A stretch of DNA of 64,000 nucleotides from Streptomyces sp. A012304 (GTDB lineage: Bacteria; Actinomycetota; Actinomycetes; Streptomycetales; Streptomycetaceae), in contig NZ_BQUN01000012.1 of the NCBI RefSeq assembly GCF_026008495.1, forward strand, positions 58,340-122,339, read 5' to 3'. The notes under the pieces were generated by a model. It ran no database searches, was not told the DNA's origin, and saw only the letters and a program-made list of their open reading frames with translations. The number at the start of each line of letters is the position of its first letter. Within the stretch, counting starts at the first letter, position 1. The position numbers were made by a program, and so were the translations under genes. Of this stretch, positions 8,701 through 17,380 are shown one piece after another.

Positions 8701-11700
8701 TTCGTGGCGTGCGAGGACTGCGGCTGGCAGCAGGTCGTGCCCCCGGAGCGGCGTACTCGCTGGTACGGCCATCCGTGCCCGCGCTACCGGTGCAAGGGGT
8801 ACCTGACGCCGCCGCAACCGGGGATGCACCTCTCGGCACCGTCCGAACCACCCGTCGGCAGCGGGGGCGTGACCAGTACGGGCTTCGGTGTTCTCCAGGA
8901 ACGCGACTACACGAACGACTACTACCGGCGGCTGTACCTGACCGGTGGCACCTTCCGTGTCGTGACGGCCGAGCACACCGGCATGCTGACCCGTGCTCAG
9001 CGCGAGCAGGTCGAGCGGACCTTCCGCGCCGGCACGCACTACACCGACCCGAACGTTCTGTCCTGCACGCCCACGCTGGAACTCGGCATCGACATCGGCG
9101 ACCTGTCGGCCGTCCTGATCGGCTCGCTGCCGAAGGGGCCCGCGAACTATGTGCAGCAGTCGGGCCGCGCGGGACGTAAGACGGGCAACGCGCTGGTCGT
9201 CGCCTTCGGCGGACGCCGGGCCCGGGACCTGTACTACCTGGACCAGCCGCGAGAGATGATCGCGGGCGACATCGTGCCGCCGGGCTGCTATCTGTCGGCG
9301 GTGGAGATCCTGCGCCGCCAGTACACGGCGTGGCTCCTGGACCTCGCCGCGCGGGGCGGGCTGAGGACCGCGGACGGCGAGCAGTTGCAGCCGGTACCCC
9401 GGCTGGCGTCCGCTCTCTTCGGAACGACGGGTTGGTGCCAGGACCTCGCGGATGCCGCACAGACGTATGGGGGGACACTCGTCGAGCAGTTCCTGGCCCT
9501 GTTCCCCGAGGGTGGGTCCCCCGTGCAAGGCCCAGGTGACTCTCCGGCGCGGGACGGTGACGACGCCGGGGTGTCCGCGCACGCCGCCGACGCACTCCGG
9601 GAGTACGCGAACGGCGGCATCGTGCGCGCGCTCCAGGAGGCGGAGGAGGACTGGACGGGACGGCGAGAGGAGCTGCGGCGCAGGATCGCCGCGATCGACG
9701 AGGCGGTCGACGCGCTTGCCCGCACGGACGAGGTCCAGGAGCGCGAACGGCGGGAGCTGCTCGCCGAGCGCCGCAGCACCGGCGATCTGTTGCGGGACCT
9801 GAGCCGGACCAGCGCGCACGGCACGCTCGTCGAGCTGGGCCTCCTGCCGAACTACAGCCTGGCCGACACCACGACCCAGCTGGAGGCCACGCTGTACTGG
9901 TCCGAGGTCCCCTCGGACACCGACGAAACCGCCCAGACGCCCGGCGGGACCGACGCGCCGAAGGAACACCGCACCCCCGCCGGTACACCTCGCGTCTACC
10001 GCAGCGAGACCCGCGACTACGAGCGCTCCCGCAAGATCGCCCTCACCGAACTCGCCCCGGGCAACAGCTTCTACGTCAACGGCTACAAGCACGTGGTACG
10101 CGCCCTCGACATCGGCAGCCCGGAACGCCGGGCCTGGTCGGTGTGGCGGCTGTGCCCGGCCTGCGGGTACGTGCGCACACGCGACGCCCAGACCGACACC
10201 TCGCCCTGTCCGCGCTGTGACGGACGTGAGATCGCGGACGCGGGGTGTGTCCAGTACGTGCTCCAGCCGCGTCGGGTCGTGGCGCGCGACAAGCGGGACG
10301 ACGCACGGGTGCGCGACGACCGCGACGAGCGCGCCCGCCGGCAGTACGCGGTCCTCACCACCGTGGACATCGACCCCGCGCACCTGGCAACCGGTTCCTG
10401 GCGGCACGACACGGCGACCTTCGGCGTGGACTTCTCCCGCCGAGCCGTCATCAGAACGCTGAACCTGGGACTCGACCGGCAGGACGGCAGCTCCACGGTT
10501 CCGCTGGCGGGTGAGGACGTCCGGATCAACCCGTTCTACGTCTGCACGAGTTGCGGCGGCGCGACGGCAGACGGCCAGCCGGTCGTCGACCAGTCGCAGC
10601 ACGCACTGACCGAATCGGGGGCCGCCGCCACGAAGGGGAGCGCCCACCATCTGCTGTGGTGCCCCCGGCGACGCACTCAGGGCTCCGGGTACGGCGAGAG
10701 GCGAGGGACGGGTCAGGACGTACCGCTGCTGCTGGCCCACGAGTTGACCACGGAAGCCGTACGCATTCTGCTGCCCGCCTCCGTGACACGGGCACGGGAG
10801 CGACTCGCCTCGTTCACCGCGGCGCTGTTCGCCGGGATCGCGGCGCGCTACGGCGGTGACCCCGACCACATCGAGATCGCCGCGGCCTCGATGCCGGACA
10901 GTCCGGAACAGCTCGGCTCCGACTTCCCGCGGCGCTTCCTGGTCGTCTACGACCGGCTGCCCGGCGGCACCGGCTATCTGCACCGGCTGGCATCCGCGGC
11001 CGGGTTCCGCGAGGTGCTGCTGAAGGCGCGCGAGGTCATCGAGAACTGCCCGTGCCAGCAGAAGGAGTTGGACGGCTGCCACCAGTGCCTCCTGCGCAGG
11101 GTGCCCCCGTCGGACTACGACCGGGTCTCCCGCCGCGAAGTGCAGTCCATGCTGGACGAACTGCTGGGAGCCGATGGCGAACGCTGGCGGACCTCACCGG
11201 TCTCGACGACCCGCCAGATCCCGCTGGAACAGCAGGCGGAGAGCGACCTGGAGGTCATGTTCGTCGACACGCTGGAGGAGTGGGCCAAGCAGCCGGAGTC
11301 CCGTGCGGCGGCGGACACGTACACCACCCCGGCGGGCACCCGGGCGCTGGATCTGCGGCTGACGACCGGCGACGGAGCCACCGTGAGCTGGCGAGTCTCG
11401 CAGCAGCGCGTCCTGGACGGCACCCGACCCGACGTGCTCTTCGAGCGGCTCGACGCTCCCGGACCACGGCTCGCCGTCTATCTGGACGGATACCGGTATC
11501 ACGCGAGCCCTGAGCACAACCGTCTCACGGACGACGCGACGAAACGGGCCCGGCTGCGGGCCGACGGGCTGAGGGTGTTCCAACTGACGTACTACGACGT
11601 CAAGGAGTGGCGACTCCGCGTCCGCGACACCGGCTATGCCGGAGTCGCCCCCGTCGATCCGGTGTGGATGCCGTACGACCGGACGGCGCAGGACCGGGCG

Positions 11701-12798
11701 CGCTCCTACTACGCCCAGACCCGGGGTGGGCTGCCCGGAGAGCTGTCGGAAACCGTCTGGGTCAACCCGGCCGAACTGCTGCTCGCCTACCTTCGTGACC
11801 CTGACGCGCGACGGTGGCACCATCGCGCCGAAGCCACCGTGGCCGGCCTCATCGGTGCACCCGGCCTGCGGGACGCACCGGTCGGGGCGGAAGCGGTCGG
11901 CCGAGCCGTCGAGGCAGCATTGCGCGACGAGGTCGTGGACGAGCCGAAGGGGCCTGTGCGTGTCCTCGCGGCGACGGACAGGTCCGGATGCCGCCTCGTC
12001 CTGGTCGCAGACGTGCGGCACCGGCCCCCGACCTGGACGGGGCTGACACTCCTGGACGACAGCGCCCAAGCCGTCACGGAGGAAAGGACCCACAAAAGGC
12101 GTTGGCAGGCCTGGCTGTACTGGAGCAACGTGCTGCAGTTCCTGGAGCACGGCGGGGGCGACAGCGCCCAGCTCACCACCACGCTGCTCGACGGCTTCAC
12201 CGCCGACGTGCTGACCGTGACCGGCGGCCAGGGATGGCTGTCCTCGACGCGAGTCACGCCAGTCGTCAACGGCGAGCCTCAGCGGGCATCGGACAGCCTG
12301 CCACCGGTTGCCGTGACCGCCGGACTTCCCGCGGTACCGGCGAGAACGACCGAGGAACCGCCGTCCGACACCCGGCCCCGGCGGGACGGCGCCTGGGACG
12401 CGGTACTGGAGTACGTGGACCCCGACGAAGTCGGCCTGGCCGAACTGGCTCAGGCGCTCGCCGAACTGGGCGTTCCCGCGCCTGAAGACGGCTTCGAACT
12501 CGACGAACACGGATGGCAGGCCGAACTGGCCTGGCCGGACGCCCGGCTCGGCGTGGTGCTGGCGCCGCAAGGGACGCCCGAGGAGCCGGATCACGAGGCA
12601 CAGGACCGTGACCGTGCCTTCGCCGCCGCCCATTGGGACGTACGTCCGGCGGGCGAATGGACCGCGGAGGAGATCGCCGGACGCCTCGGCGACGCTGCCG
12701 CGCGGACAAGCGACGGCAGTCCTACGGGAGCGGGGCGGCCGGAAGCCGGCACGACCAGGAACGACAAGAACGAGAACGAACACGGGGAGTTGGCATGA
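5746..12798 (+). CDS. Giant SF2 helicase with DUF1998 and C-terminal nuclease-like domain
   Basis: 2350 residues, GTG start. Helicase motifs: Walker A GTGSGKT (102-108), Ia YPMNALATDQ, II DEFH (224-227), III SATLG, then after a large insertion V (TLELGIDIGDL) and VI QQSGRAGRK (about 1137-1145). CxxC pairs within the insertion (near 525, 645 and 1010) suggest zinc ribbons. A DUF1998 region follows, with the cluster C-P-C ... C-H-Q-C near 1768-1784. After it comes a Vsr/DUF559-like segment: RPD1896V, then VYLD1914GYRYH, then ATKRARLRADGLRVFQL. The last 400 residues are unassigned. MrfA/YprA and the DISARM helicase DrmA/DrmB share the helicase-DUF1998 arrangement. The stop overlaps the ATG of the RelE-UvrD gene (ATGA), so the two are translationally coupled. 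I infer anti-phage or DNA-damage processing. Confidence 0.8.
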   Translation: MKPTLAAAQLRGSLTQYLTTTYALADDDTRRALERFLGDPESGIFRGPYLRIRTPFHKADDGWERHLEWRPGFTPWRHQAKAWQRLSTLGGREAEPTLVTTGTGSGKTESFLVPVLDHCRRQKALGRRGVKAVLLYPMNALATDQAGRISDYLTAPDLAQVTAGLYIGDRPDTGFRRVLTRREEMRVSAPDVLITNYKMLDLLLQRGEDRALWEGAEVAYVVLDEFHTYDGAQGTDVAMLLRRLATAVGATRPDRPLGRICPVATSATLGAGRAGTSAGGILDVAAQVFGMPFTADAVIGEERMTAEEFTGEVDYALPEPPTPQEVIAVSGGVGVEAKPDLLDLDGLAARMLGRQGLDAFRIGRLLKRHDFTQGVLALLDGEPLDEWGLRDRLARFGYAWGRTARENPQLVLQALSRFVALLSAARDPDSDERRPRPLLHVEAHLWVRPVTRVLRGVGRTPEFRWYEDDRAQARRAALAAAPPSDEEDGASSGNGFSGGANRPQPLAGTDTAVRPAQVHLPAVYCRACGRSGWAVLSPESDPQQLVMAQDRIWRAGVGRDKRRIRYFISATEPERRQALDALAGRLPAGSGVDPLSVVVLDGAQGTYRLPTAGDDGDLMDAWFALALLDKKTADKAARDDRCPACNTDNSIRFLGTAQAALASATVTQLFTGGDIALVPEERKTLLFNDSTQDAAHRAGYVANASYKFSLRSLLAHNLDDSGAATALNDLIGNVLDSVDDPEALAAVVPPDLHDEPGVDRVLSGRGTGDARTWRLIGERLAFATVMEFGLRSRLGRTLELTRTAAAEVVVENPERVTDLARDLHLALPGQMVMTGGLPTPERYLAYVRGLLERLRLRGAVRHRWLEQWMREAGADRFLISGRRPDGMPAFPEGVAPPRFLLDGQRDRTEFDVVTGRQAWFQDWTRRCLGLDAVGATEYLRRLLPALADEHVLSVRTAKDRTTRVYGLQPGHIQVRLLDDSIVNKAFVACEDCGWQQVVPPERRTRWYGHPCPRYRCKGYLTPPQPGMHLSAPSEPPVGSGGVTSTGFGVLQERDYTNDYYRRLYLTGGTFRVVTAEHTGMLTRAQREQVERTFRAGTHYTDPNVLSCTPTLELGIDIGDLSAVLIGSLPKGPANYVQQSGRAGRKTGNALVVAFGGRRARDLYYLDQPREMIAGDIVPPGCYLSAVEILRRQYTAWLLDLAARGGLRTADGEQLQPVPRLASALFGTTGWCQDLADAAQTYGGTLVEQFLALFPEGGSPVQGPGDSPARDGDDAGVSAHAADALREYANGGIVRALQEAEEDWTGRREELRRRIAAIDEAVDALARTDEVQERERRELLAERRSTGDLLRDLSRTSAHGTLVELGLLPNYSLADTTTQLEATLYWSEVPSDTDETAQTPGGTDAPKEHRTPAGTPRVYRSETRDYERSRKIALTELAPGNSFYVNGYKHVVRALDIGSPERRAWSVWRLCPACGYVRTRDAQTDTSPCPRCDGREIADAGCVQYVLQPRRVVARDKRDDARVRDDRDERARRQYAVLTTVDIDPAHLATGSWRHDTATFGVDFSRRAVIRTLNLGLDRQDGSSTVPLAGEDVRINPFYVCTSCGGATADGQPVVDQSQHALTESGAAATKGSAHHLLWCPRRRTQGSGYGERRGTGQDVPLLLAHELTTEAVRILLPASVTRARERLASFTAALFAGIAARYGGDPDHIEIAAASMPDSPEQLGSDFPRRFLVVYDRLPGGTGYLHRLASAAGFREVLLKAREVIENCPCQQKELDGCHQCLLRRVPPSDYDRVSRREVQSMLDELLGADGERWRTSPVSTTRQIPLEQQAESDLEVMFVDTLEEWAKQPESRAAADTYTTPAGTRALDLRLTTGDGATVSWRVSQQRVLDGTRPDVLFERLDAPGPRLAVYLDGYRYHASPEHNRLTDDATKRARLRADGLRVFQLTYYDVKEWRLRVRDTGYAGVAPVDPVWMPYDRTAQDRARSYYAQTRGGLPGELSETVWVNPAELLLAYLRDPDARRWHHRAEATVAGLIGAPGLRDAPVGAEAVGRAVEAALRDEVVDEPKGPVRVLAATDRSGCRLVLVADVRHRPPTWTGLTLLDDSAQAVTEERTHKRRWQAWLYWSNVLQFLEHGGGDSAQLTTTLLDGFTADVLTVTGGQGWLSSTRVTPVVNGEPQRASDSLPPVAVTAGLPAVPARTTEEPPSDTRPRRDGAWDAVLEYVDPDEVGLAELAQALAELGVPAPEDGFELDEHGWQAELAWPDARLGVVLAPQGTPEEPDHEAQDRDRAFAAAHWDVRPAGEWTAEEIAGRLGDAAARTSDGSPTGAGRPEAGTTRNDKNENEHGELA

Positions 12799-15056
12799 CG
12801 AGGACCGGGGGCGTGACGCTGCGCCTGCTCGACAAGGCGGACAAGGAGATCCTCCGGCTCCCGCGCACGGTCAAGGGCGCGCTGTTCGACTTCCAGCACA
12901 AGTTCAAGGAGAACCCGCGGACCCCGGGGCTCAAGCTGAAGCAGCTCAAGGGCGACAGCCGCATCTGGTCCGCTCGGATCAACGACGAGTACCGCGCCCT
13001 CCTGCTCAGACTGGCCGAGGACGACTGGCTCATCGTCTCGGTCAAGCACCGCAAGGAGGTCTACGATCGGCTGGCGTACGGAATCAACACCGTCACCGGT
13101 GGTATCGAGTACGTCGACCTCCAGGTGGTGGAGGACAGCGTGCTGCGGCGCATCCCTCCGCAGGAGCCACCGACCACCGCCCCGGCCGTTCCAGCCCCAT
13201 CCGCCGAAGCCCAACCCCTCACTCCCGAGCCACTGTTCGCCGCCTGGACCGACGGGCAGCTGATCGAACTGGGCGTGGCCGAGCCCCTGGTTCCGGTCAT
13301 CCGCTCACTCACCACCGATGAACAGCTTCTCGGTCTGATCGAGTACGCGCCGCAGCTCACCGGCGAAGTCCTGCTCGCGCTCTACGACGGAAAGCCCTTC
13401 GAAGAGGTACGGGACGAGGTCACCGCCCCCGTCGCCGCTCCGGAGCCTGTCGACACCGAGGACTTCCAGACGGCAGCCGAACGGCCGGCCACCGTTGTCA
13501 CCACGTCCGACGACGCACTGCGCGAGGCACTGGAGGCAGGGGACTTCGGCCGTTGGAAGGTCTTCCTCCACCCTGCTCAGTCCAAGCTGGTCGAGCGCCG
13601 CTACTCCGGTCCCGCACGGGTCGGTGGCGGCCCAGGCACCGGGAAGACCATCGTCGCCCTGCACCGCGTCCGCCACCTCGTGTCCCAGCTGCCGTCCGGT
13701 CACAGCAAGCCGGTGCTGCTGACCACCTACAACAAGAATCTCGCCGCCGACCTGCGCTCCCGCCTCCTGGAACTGGGCGGTGAGCAGTTGCTGTCGCGGG
13801 TGGAGGTGAGCCACGTCGACCAGCTCGCGCTACGCGTCGTGAGGGAAGCCGAGCCCGGCAGCCGCAAGCAGACCATCGACGACAGCCAGGCCGTACGGGA
13901 ATGGCGTGCGATGCTCGACGAACTCGGCGAGAGCGGCTGGGACGCGGAGTTCCTGCACGACGAGTGGACGCAGGTGATCCTCGGACAGGCCGTCGGTACC
14001 CGCACCGACTACTTCCGGGCCCGCCGGGCAGGACGCGGTAAGAACATCGGCCGGGCGGAAAGGGCCGCCATCTGGCAGCTCGCCGAACGCTTCACCCAGC
14101 GTCTGGACCGGCTCGGGCGTCAGACGTGGGACCAGGTCGCCGAACGGGCCGCCCGTCTGGAGATAGGGCGCGAGCAGCGCATCCGCGCCATCGAACGGCA
14201 GCGGGAGGAAGCGGGCGGCCTGGACAACATCCACCTCCAGGACGGCTCGGGCGGATGGCTCCGCTACCGGTACCGGCACATCGTGGTCGACGAGGCCCAG
14301 GACCTGCGCCCCGCTCACTGGAAGATGCTGCGCGCCATGACAGCCCGCGACTCGGATGACCTGTTTCTGGTGGGTGACACCCACCAGCGCATCTACAAGA
14401 ACCAGGTGACGCTGGGCAGCCTCGGTATCAATATCCGGGGCCGGTCCGCGAAGCTCAGCCTCAGCTATCGCACAACACGGCAGATCCTGCGCTCCGCGCT
14501 GGAGGTGCTGGGCGAGGAGACGTACGACGACCTCGACGGGAACTCGGAGACCCTCGCCGGATACCGTTCCGTGCTCAGCGGCAGCGCACCCGGCATGCAC
14601 CCGTGCACGGACTGGCAGACAGAACGTGAATCGATCGCCGCACACATCCTGGCCTGGGACGCCCACCCGGACGAGCGGATCGCACACGAGCAGATCGCCA
14701 TCTGCGTTCCCACCAATGTGATGGCGAGTGAGCTGGGAAACACACTCGGGGAACACGGCATCCGGGCCCTGGAGATCGGCGCCGACGGCGCCCGGGGCGA
14801 GCCCGGAGTCCACATCGGGACCATGTTCCGGTTCAAAGGGTTGGAGTACCAGCGCATGATCATCGCCGGGGTCAGCGACGGCCTGGTCCCCCGCGAGCAG
14901 GTCAACCGATTGCGTCAGCTGGACCCAGCCCGCTACCGGAGGGAACTCCAGCGGGCTCGATCCCTGTTGTTCGTGGCGGTGACCCGGGCACGCGACAGCC
15001 TCGACATCTTCTGGCACGGCACCCCGAGCCCGTTCCTGCGTCGTCTGCCATCCTGA
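12795..15056 (+). CDS. UvrD/Rep-like SF1 helicase with N-terminal RelE-like domain
   Basis: 753 residues; the ATG overlaps the stop of the giant helicase. Residues about 6-95 (LLDKADKEILRLP ... GLKLKQLKG ... WSARINDEYRALLL ... VSVKHRKEVYDR) have the RelE/ParE toxin fold pattern. A Pro-rich linker and a helical segment follow. Helicase motifs are complete: GGGPGTGKT (about 280), LTTYNKNLA, DEAQDLRPAH (about 506), GDTHQRIYK, LSLSYRTTRQI, TMFRFKGLEY (about 675), and FVAVTRARDSL near the end. UvrD-type enzymes unwind DNA 3' to 5'. Fusing a RelE-like mRNA-cleaving fold to a helicase suggests a gated toxin, but RelE catalytic residues cannot be confirmed by eye. It works with its upstream partner by context. 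Confidence 0.8.
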   Translation: MTRTGGVTLRLLDKADKEILRLPRTVKGALFDFQHKFKENPRTPGLKLKQLKGDSRIWSARINDEYRALLLRLAEDDWLIVSVKHRKEVYDRLAYGINTVTGGIEYVDLQVVEDSVLRRIPPQEPPTTAPAVPAPSAEAQPLTPEPLFAAWTDGQLIELGVAEPLVPVIRSLTTDEQLLGLIEYAPQLTGEVLLALYDGKPFEEVRDEVTAPVAAPEPVDTEDFQTAAERPATVVTTSDDALREALEAGDFGRWKVFLHPAQSKLVERRYSGPARVGGGPGTGKTIVALHRVRHLVSQLPSGHSKPVLLTTYNKNLAADLRSRLLELGGEQLLSRVEVSHVDQLALRVVREAEPGSRKQTIDDSQAVREWRAMLDELGESGWDAEFLHDEWTQVILGQAVGTRTDYFRARRAGRGKNIGRAERAAIWQLAERFTQRLDRLGRQTWDQVAERAARLEIGREQRIRAIERQREEAGGLDNIHLQDGSGGWLRYRYRHIVVDEAQDLRPAHWKMLRAMTARDSDDLFLVGDTHQRIYKNQVTLGSLGINIRGRSAKLSLSYRTTRQILRSALEVLGEETYDDLDGNSETLAGYRSVLSGSAPGMHPCTDWQTERESIAAHILAWDAHPDERIAHEQIAICVPTNVMASELGNTLGEHGIRALEIGADGARGEPGVHIGTMFRFKGLEYQRMIIAGVSDGLVPREQVNRLRQLDPARYRRELQRARSLLFVAVTRARDSLDIFWHGTPSPFLRRLPS

Positions 15057-15287
15057 GCGGCGAGCAGCAGCGGAAAATCTCAAGGATTTGACACTTGGCC
15101 GGGCTACAAGGCGCGGAGAATCACCGCAACCCAGTGATCAGGACGAGTGCCCGCAATGGCTACCTTCGTGGCTACGCTCGTAGCCGTGAGGTCCGGTTTG
15201 AACCGGTACGGACCGGGGTTCGACCAAGCTCGCGACTCGGCAAGAAAGGACACCTGACCAGTATGTTCCCTGGTCATGGGCCCTTAG
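15057..15287. other. Intergenic end of the defence island next to rnpB
   Basis: 231 bp without a credible gene. The stretch at 15195-15230 contains GGTTCGA, like a tRNA T-loop, and small dyads such as GGTTTGAACC at 15194-15203, but no cloverleaf can be built. It lies exactly at the junction between accessory genes and the core block. The left end of the island is outside the window, so matching attachment repeats could not be looked for. Confidence 0.4.
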
Positions 15288-15698
15288 CGGCAGACGAGCC
15301 GAGCTATACGCCGGGTTCTGTTCCGGGGGGTCCTCGCGGGCCCCTCGGCGACGGCCATCCATCTAGGGCCGGCGTTGCCGCCGGCCTCGTGCGGTCTACC
15401 CGCGGACTCGGGCGGGCAGCCCTCGAACGTCCGCGCAGAAACACCGGGGTGTTTCCTTTTGACCTTGCTCCGGGTGGGGTTTACCTAGCTGCCCAGGTCA
15501 CCCTGGGCACTGGTGGTCTCTTACACCACCGTTTCACCCTTACCGAGGACCGAGGTCCCCGGCGGTCTGTTTTCTGTGGCACTGTCCCGCGGGTCACCCC
15601 GGGTGGCCGTTAGCCACCACCCTGCCCTGTGGAGCCCGGACGTTCCTCGGGAAGCCCCCTGAGGGACTCCACGCGGCCGCCCGCCCGGCTCGTCTGCC
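15288..15698 (-). ncRNA. rnpB: RNase P RNA, class A
   Basis: Read on the minus strand, this is the catalytic RNA of RNase P, which trims 5' leaders from pre-tRNA. The 5' end (GGCAGACGAGCCG) and 3' end (CGGCTCGTCTGCC) pair as helix P1. The conserved block GAGGAACGTCCGGGCTCCAC lies about 50 nt in. AGGGTGAAACGGTGGTGTAAGA (15524-15545), and near the 3' end AACCCGGCGTATAG, are the other conserved segments. Length about 410 nt fits actinobacterial type A RNA. Ends are placed from the P1 pairing and may be off by a few bases. Confidence 0.95.
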
Positions 15699-15954
15699 GT
15701 GTCGACCATGGTACCGGGCTCGGGCCCCTCTCCGGCCGCCGGCCGGCCCCGGGGCCGTCCTCGGGGGCGCTTCCGTGCCCGGGGCCCGGGATCTGCCTGC
15801 GCCGCCCCGGCCCGCGGGTCCGTTCCCTGGCCGGGTTCGCGGACCAGAGCCAGTCCACCGGCTGGTTCGTCCGGAGTCACGGCGTCACGCCGGGGCATTT
15901 TCCAGCGGGCGGCCGGGCCGTGGTCGTGACCGGACTGGGCAGCGCCCGGCTCGC

Positions 15955-15985
15955 TTGACCCTTCCCCTGCGTCAACGTCTCTACT
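15955..15985 (+). promoter_or_regulatory. MerR-type promoter and operator
   Basis: TTGACC (-35, 15955-15960) and TCTACT (-10, 15980-15985) are separated by 19 bp, the stretched spacer typical of promoters activated by MerR proteins. The spacer and -35 carry the dyad TTGAC-n11-GTCAA (15955-15975). The -10 ends 6 bp before the ATG at 15992, so the transcript is probably leaderless. The arrangement suggests autoregulation by the gene it drives. Confidence 0.65.
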
Positions 15986-15991
15986 GGTCGC

Positions 15992-16747
15992 ATGCGGATC
16001 GGAGAACTCGCCGAGGCGGTCGGTGTGACCACGCGGGCCGTGCGGCACTACCACCATCTGGGGCTGTTGCCGGAGCCGGAGCGGCTGGGGAACGGATACC
16101 GGGACTACACGCTCCGGCACGCGGTCGTGCTGGCGCGGATCCGGCGGCTGACGGAGTTGGGGCTGGGACTGGCGGAGGTGCGGGACGTGCTCGCCCAGGA
16201 CGCGGGCAAGGATCTGGTCGAGGTGCTGACCGAGCTGGACGAGGACCTGGCGCGGCAGGAGGCGGCGATCCGGGAGCGGCGGGGGCGGCTGCGGGCGCTG
16301 CTGGACGCGGGGGAGCTGCCCGCCGAGGGGCCGGTCTCGCCGGAGCTGGCCGCGCTGTTCGCGGAGACGGCCCATCTGTCCGATTCGCCGATGGCGGTCA
16401 AGGACCGTGAGGTGCTCGCGCTGCTGGACGCGGTCGCGCCCCCGGAGGTGCGGGAGCGGCTGCTGGCCTCGATGGGCGGCACGGTCGCCACGCGAGAGGG
16501 ACTGGCGCGGGCGGAGGAGGCGTACGCGCTGATGGACGGGCTCGTCGACGCCGATCCGGGCGATCCGGGGGTGGCGGAGGCCGCCCGTGCCCTCGCCGCC
16601 TGCATCCCGCCCGAGCTGCTCGCCGACGCGGCCGTGGATCACGACAGCGGCTTCCTGCGCGCCCTGTACGCCGATTTCGCGCCCGCCCAGGCGGAGGCCG
16701 TCCGGCGGGCGCTGCGGATCCTGACCGGAGAGGAAGGGGCCCGGTGA
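15992..16747 (+). CDS. MerR family transcriptional regulator
   Basis: 251 residues. The N-terminal 70 residues are a classic MerR winged helix (MRIGELAEAVGVTTRAVRHYHHLGLLPEPERLGNGYRDY, given here as the pattern 1-40), then the LxxIxxLxxLGLxLAEVRDVL segment and a dimerisation helix around 85-110. The C-terminal 130 residues are helical, Ala- and Leu-rich and without Cys, so an organic effector is likelier than a metal. Its own promoter has the 19-bp spacer and dyad expected for its binding site. The stop overlaps the GTG of the next gene (GTGA), so a membrane protein is translated with it. Confidence 0.85.
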   Translation: MRIGELAEAVGVTTRAVRHYHHLGLLPEPERLGNGYRDYTLRHAVVLARIRRLTELGLGLAEVRDVLAQDAGKDLVEVLTELDEDLARQEAAIRERRGRLRALLDAGELPAEGPVSPELAALFAETAHLSDSPMAVKDREVLALLDAVAPPEVRERLLASMGGTVATREGLARAEEAYALMDGLVDADPGDPGVAEAARALAACIPPELLADAAVDHDSGFLRALYADFAPAQAEAVRRALRILTGEEGAR

Positions 16748-17367
16748 GGGTCGTCTCCGTTCTCGTCCGGCACGAGGCGCGGCTGCTCGTGAGCCTGCTG
16801 ATGTGGGTGGCTCGGCGGCGGCACGGGGTCGGGGACGGGCGGGCGTTCGGGTACGCGCGGGGGCAGGGGGCCGTGATGGCGGGGTTCGCGTTCGTGTGCC
16901 TGGTGGAGACGTTCACGATGTCCGTGCTGCTGCGGGACTGGCCGACCGCGCACGCCGTGGTCCTCGTCCTGGACGGCTACACGGTCGTCTTCGTCGTGGG
17001 CCTGTACGCGGCCTGGAAGGTCCGCCCGCATGTCCTGTACGGCGACTGCCTGCATGTCCGCCACGCCGCCCACGTCGATCTGCGCGTCCCGCTGGAGCGG
17101 ATCGCGGCCGTACGGCACGAGTCGCGCGGTACGCACGAGCGCGTCGAGGGCGAGCTGGACCTTCCGGTGGGCTCGCGGACCACGGTCACCCTCGAACTCA
17201 CCGAGCCGGTCACCCACGTCACCTTCCTGGGGCGCCGGCGGGAGGTCGGTGTGGTGCGCCTGCACGCCGACGAGGCGCGGGACCTGGTCCGGGCCGTCGC
17301 GCGGGCGGCGGACACGGCGCGGGGGCGGGCCGACGGCACCCCGTACGCTGGCGCGGAGCCCCACTGA
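16744..17367 (+). CDS. Hypothetical membrane protein co-translated with MerR
   Basis: 207 residues; GTG start overlapping the MerR stop. Two membrane segments are visible, at about 40-60 (GAVMAGFAFVCLVETFTMSVLL) and 68-90 (HAVVLVLDGYTVVFVVGLYAAW). A cytoplasmic beta-rich domain follows (HVLYGDCLHVRHAAHVDLRVPLERIA ... VTLELTEPV) that resembles PH-like modules of small bacterial membrane proteins. No catalytic motif. Its coupling to the MerR gene makes it a likely effector or target of that regulator; the actual role is unknown. Confidence 0.7.
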   Translation: MRVVSVLVRHEARLLVSLLMWVARRRHGVGDGRAFGYARGQGAVMAGFAFVCLVETFTMSVLLRDWPTAHAVVLVLDGYTVVFVVGLYAAWKVRPHVLYGDCLHVRHAAHVDLRVPLERIAAVRHESRGTHERVEGELDLPVGSRTTVTLELTEPVTHVTFLGRRREVGVVRLHADEARDLVRAVARAADTARGRADGTPYAGAEPH

Positions 17368-17380
17368 AGGAGAGACGCTC

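Noticed and set aside
8119..11082. 987-codon open frame on the minus strand
   Set aside because: Antisense to the giant helicase; its codon pattern is the shadow of the high-GC plus-strand gene and the sequence shows no protein motif.
15140..15240. tRNA-like GGTTCGA segment before rnpB
   Set aside because: No acceptor stem, D arm or anticodon arm can be drawn around it.
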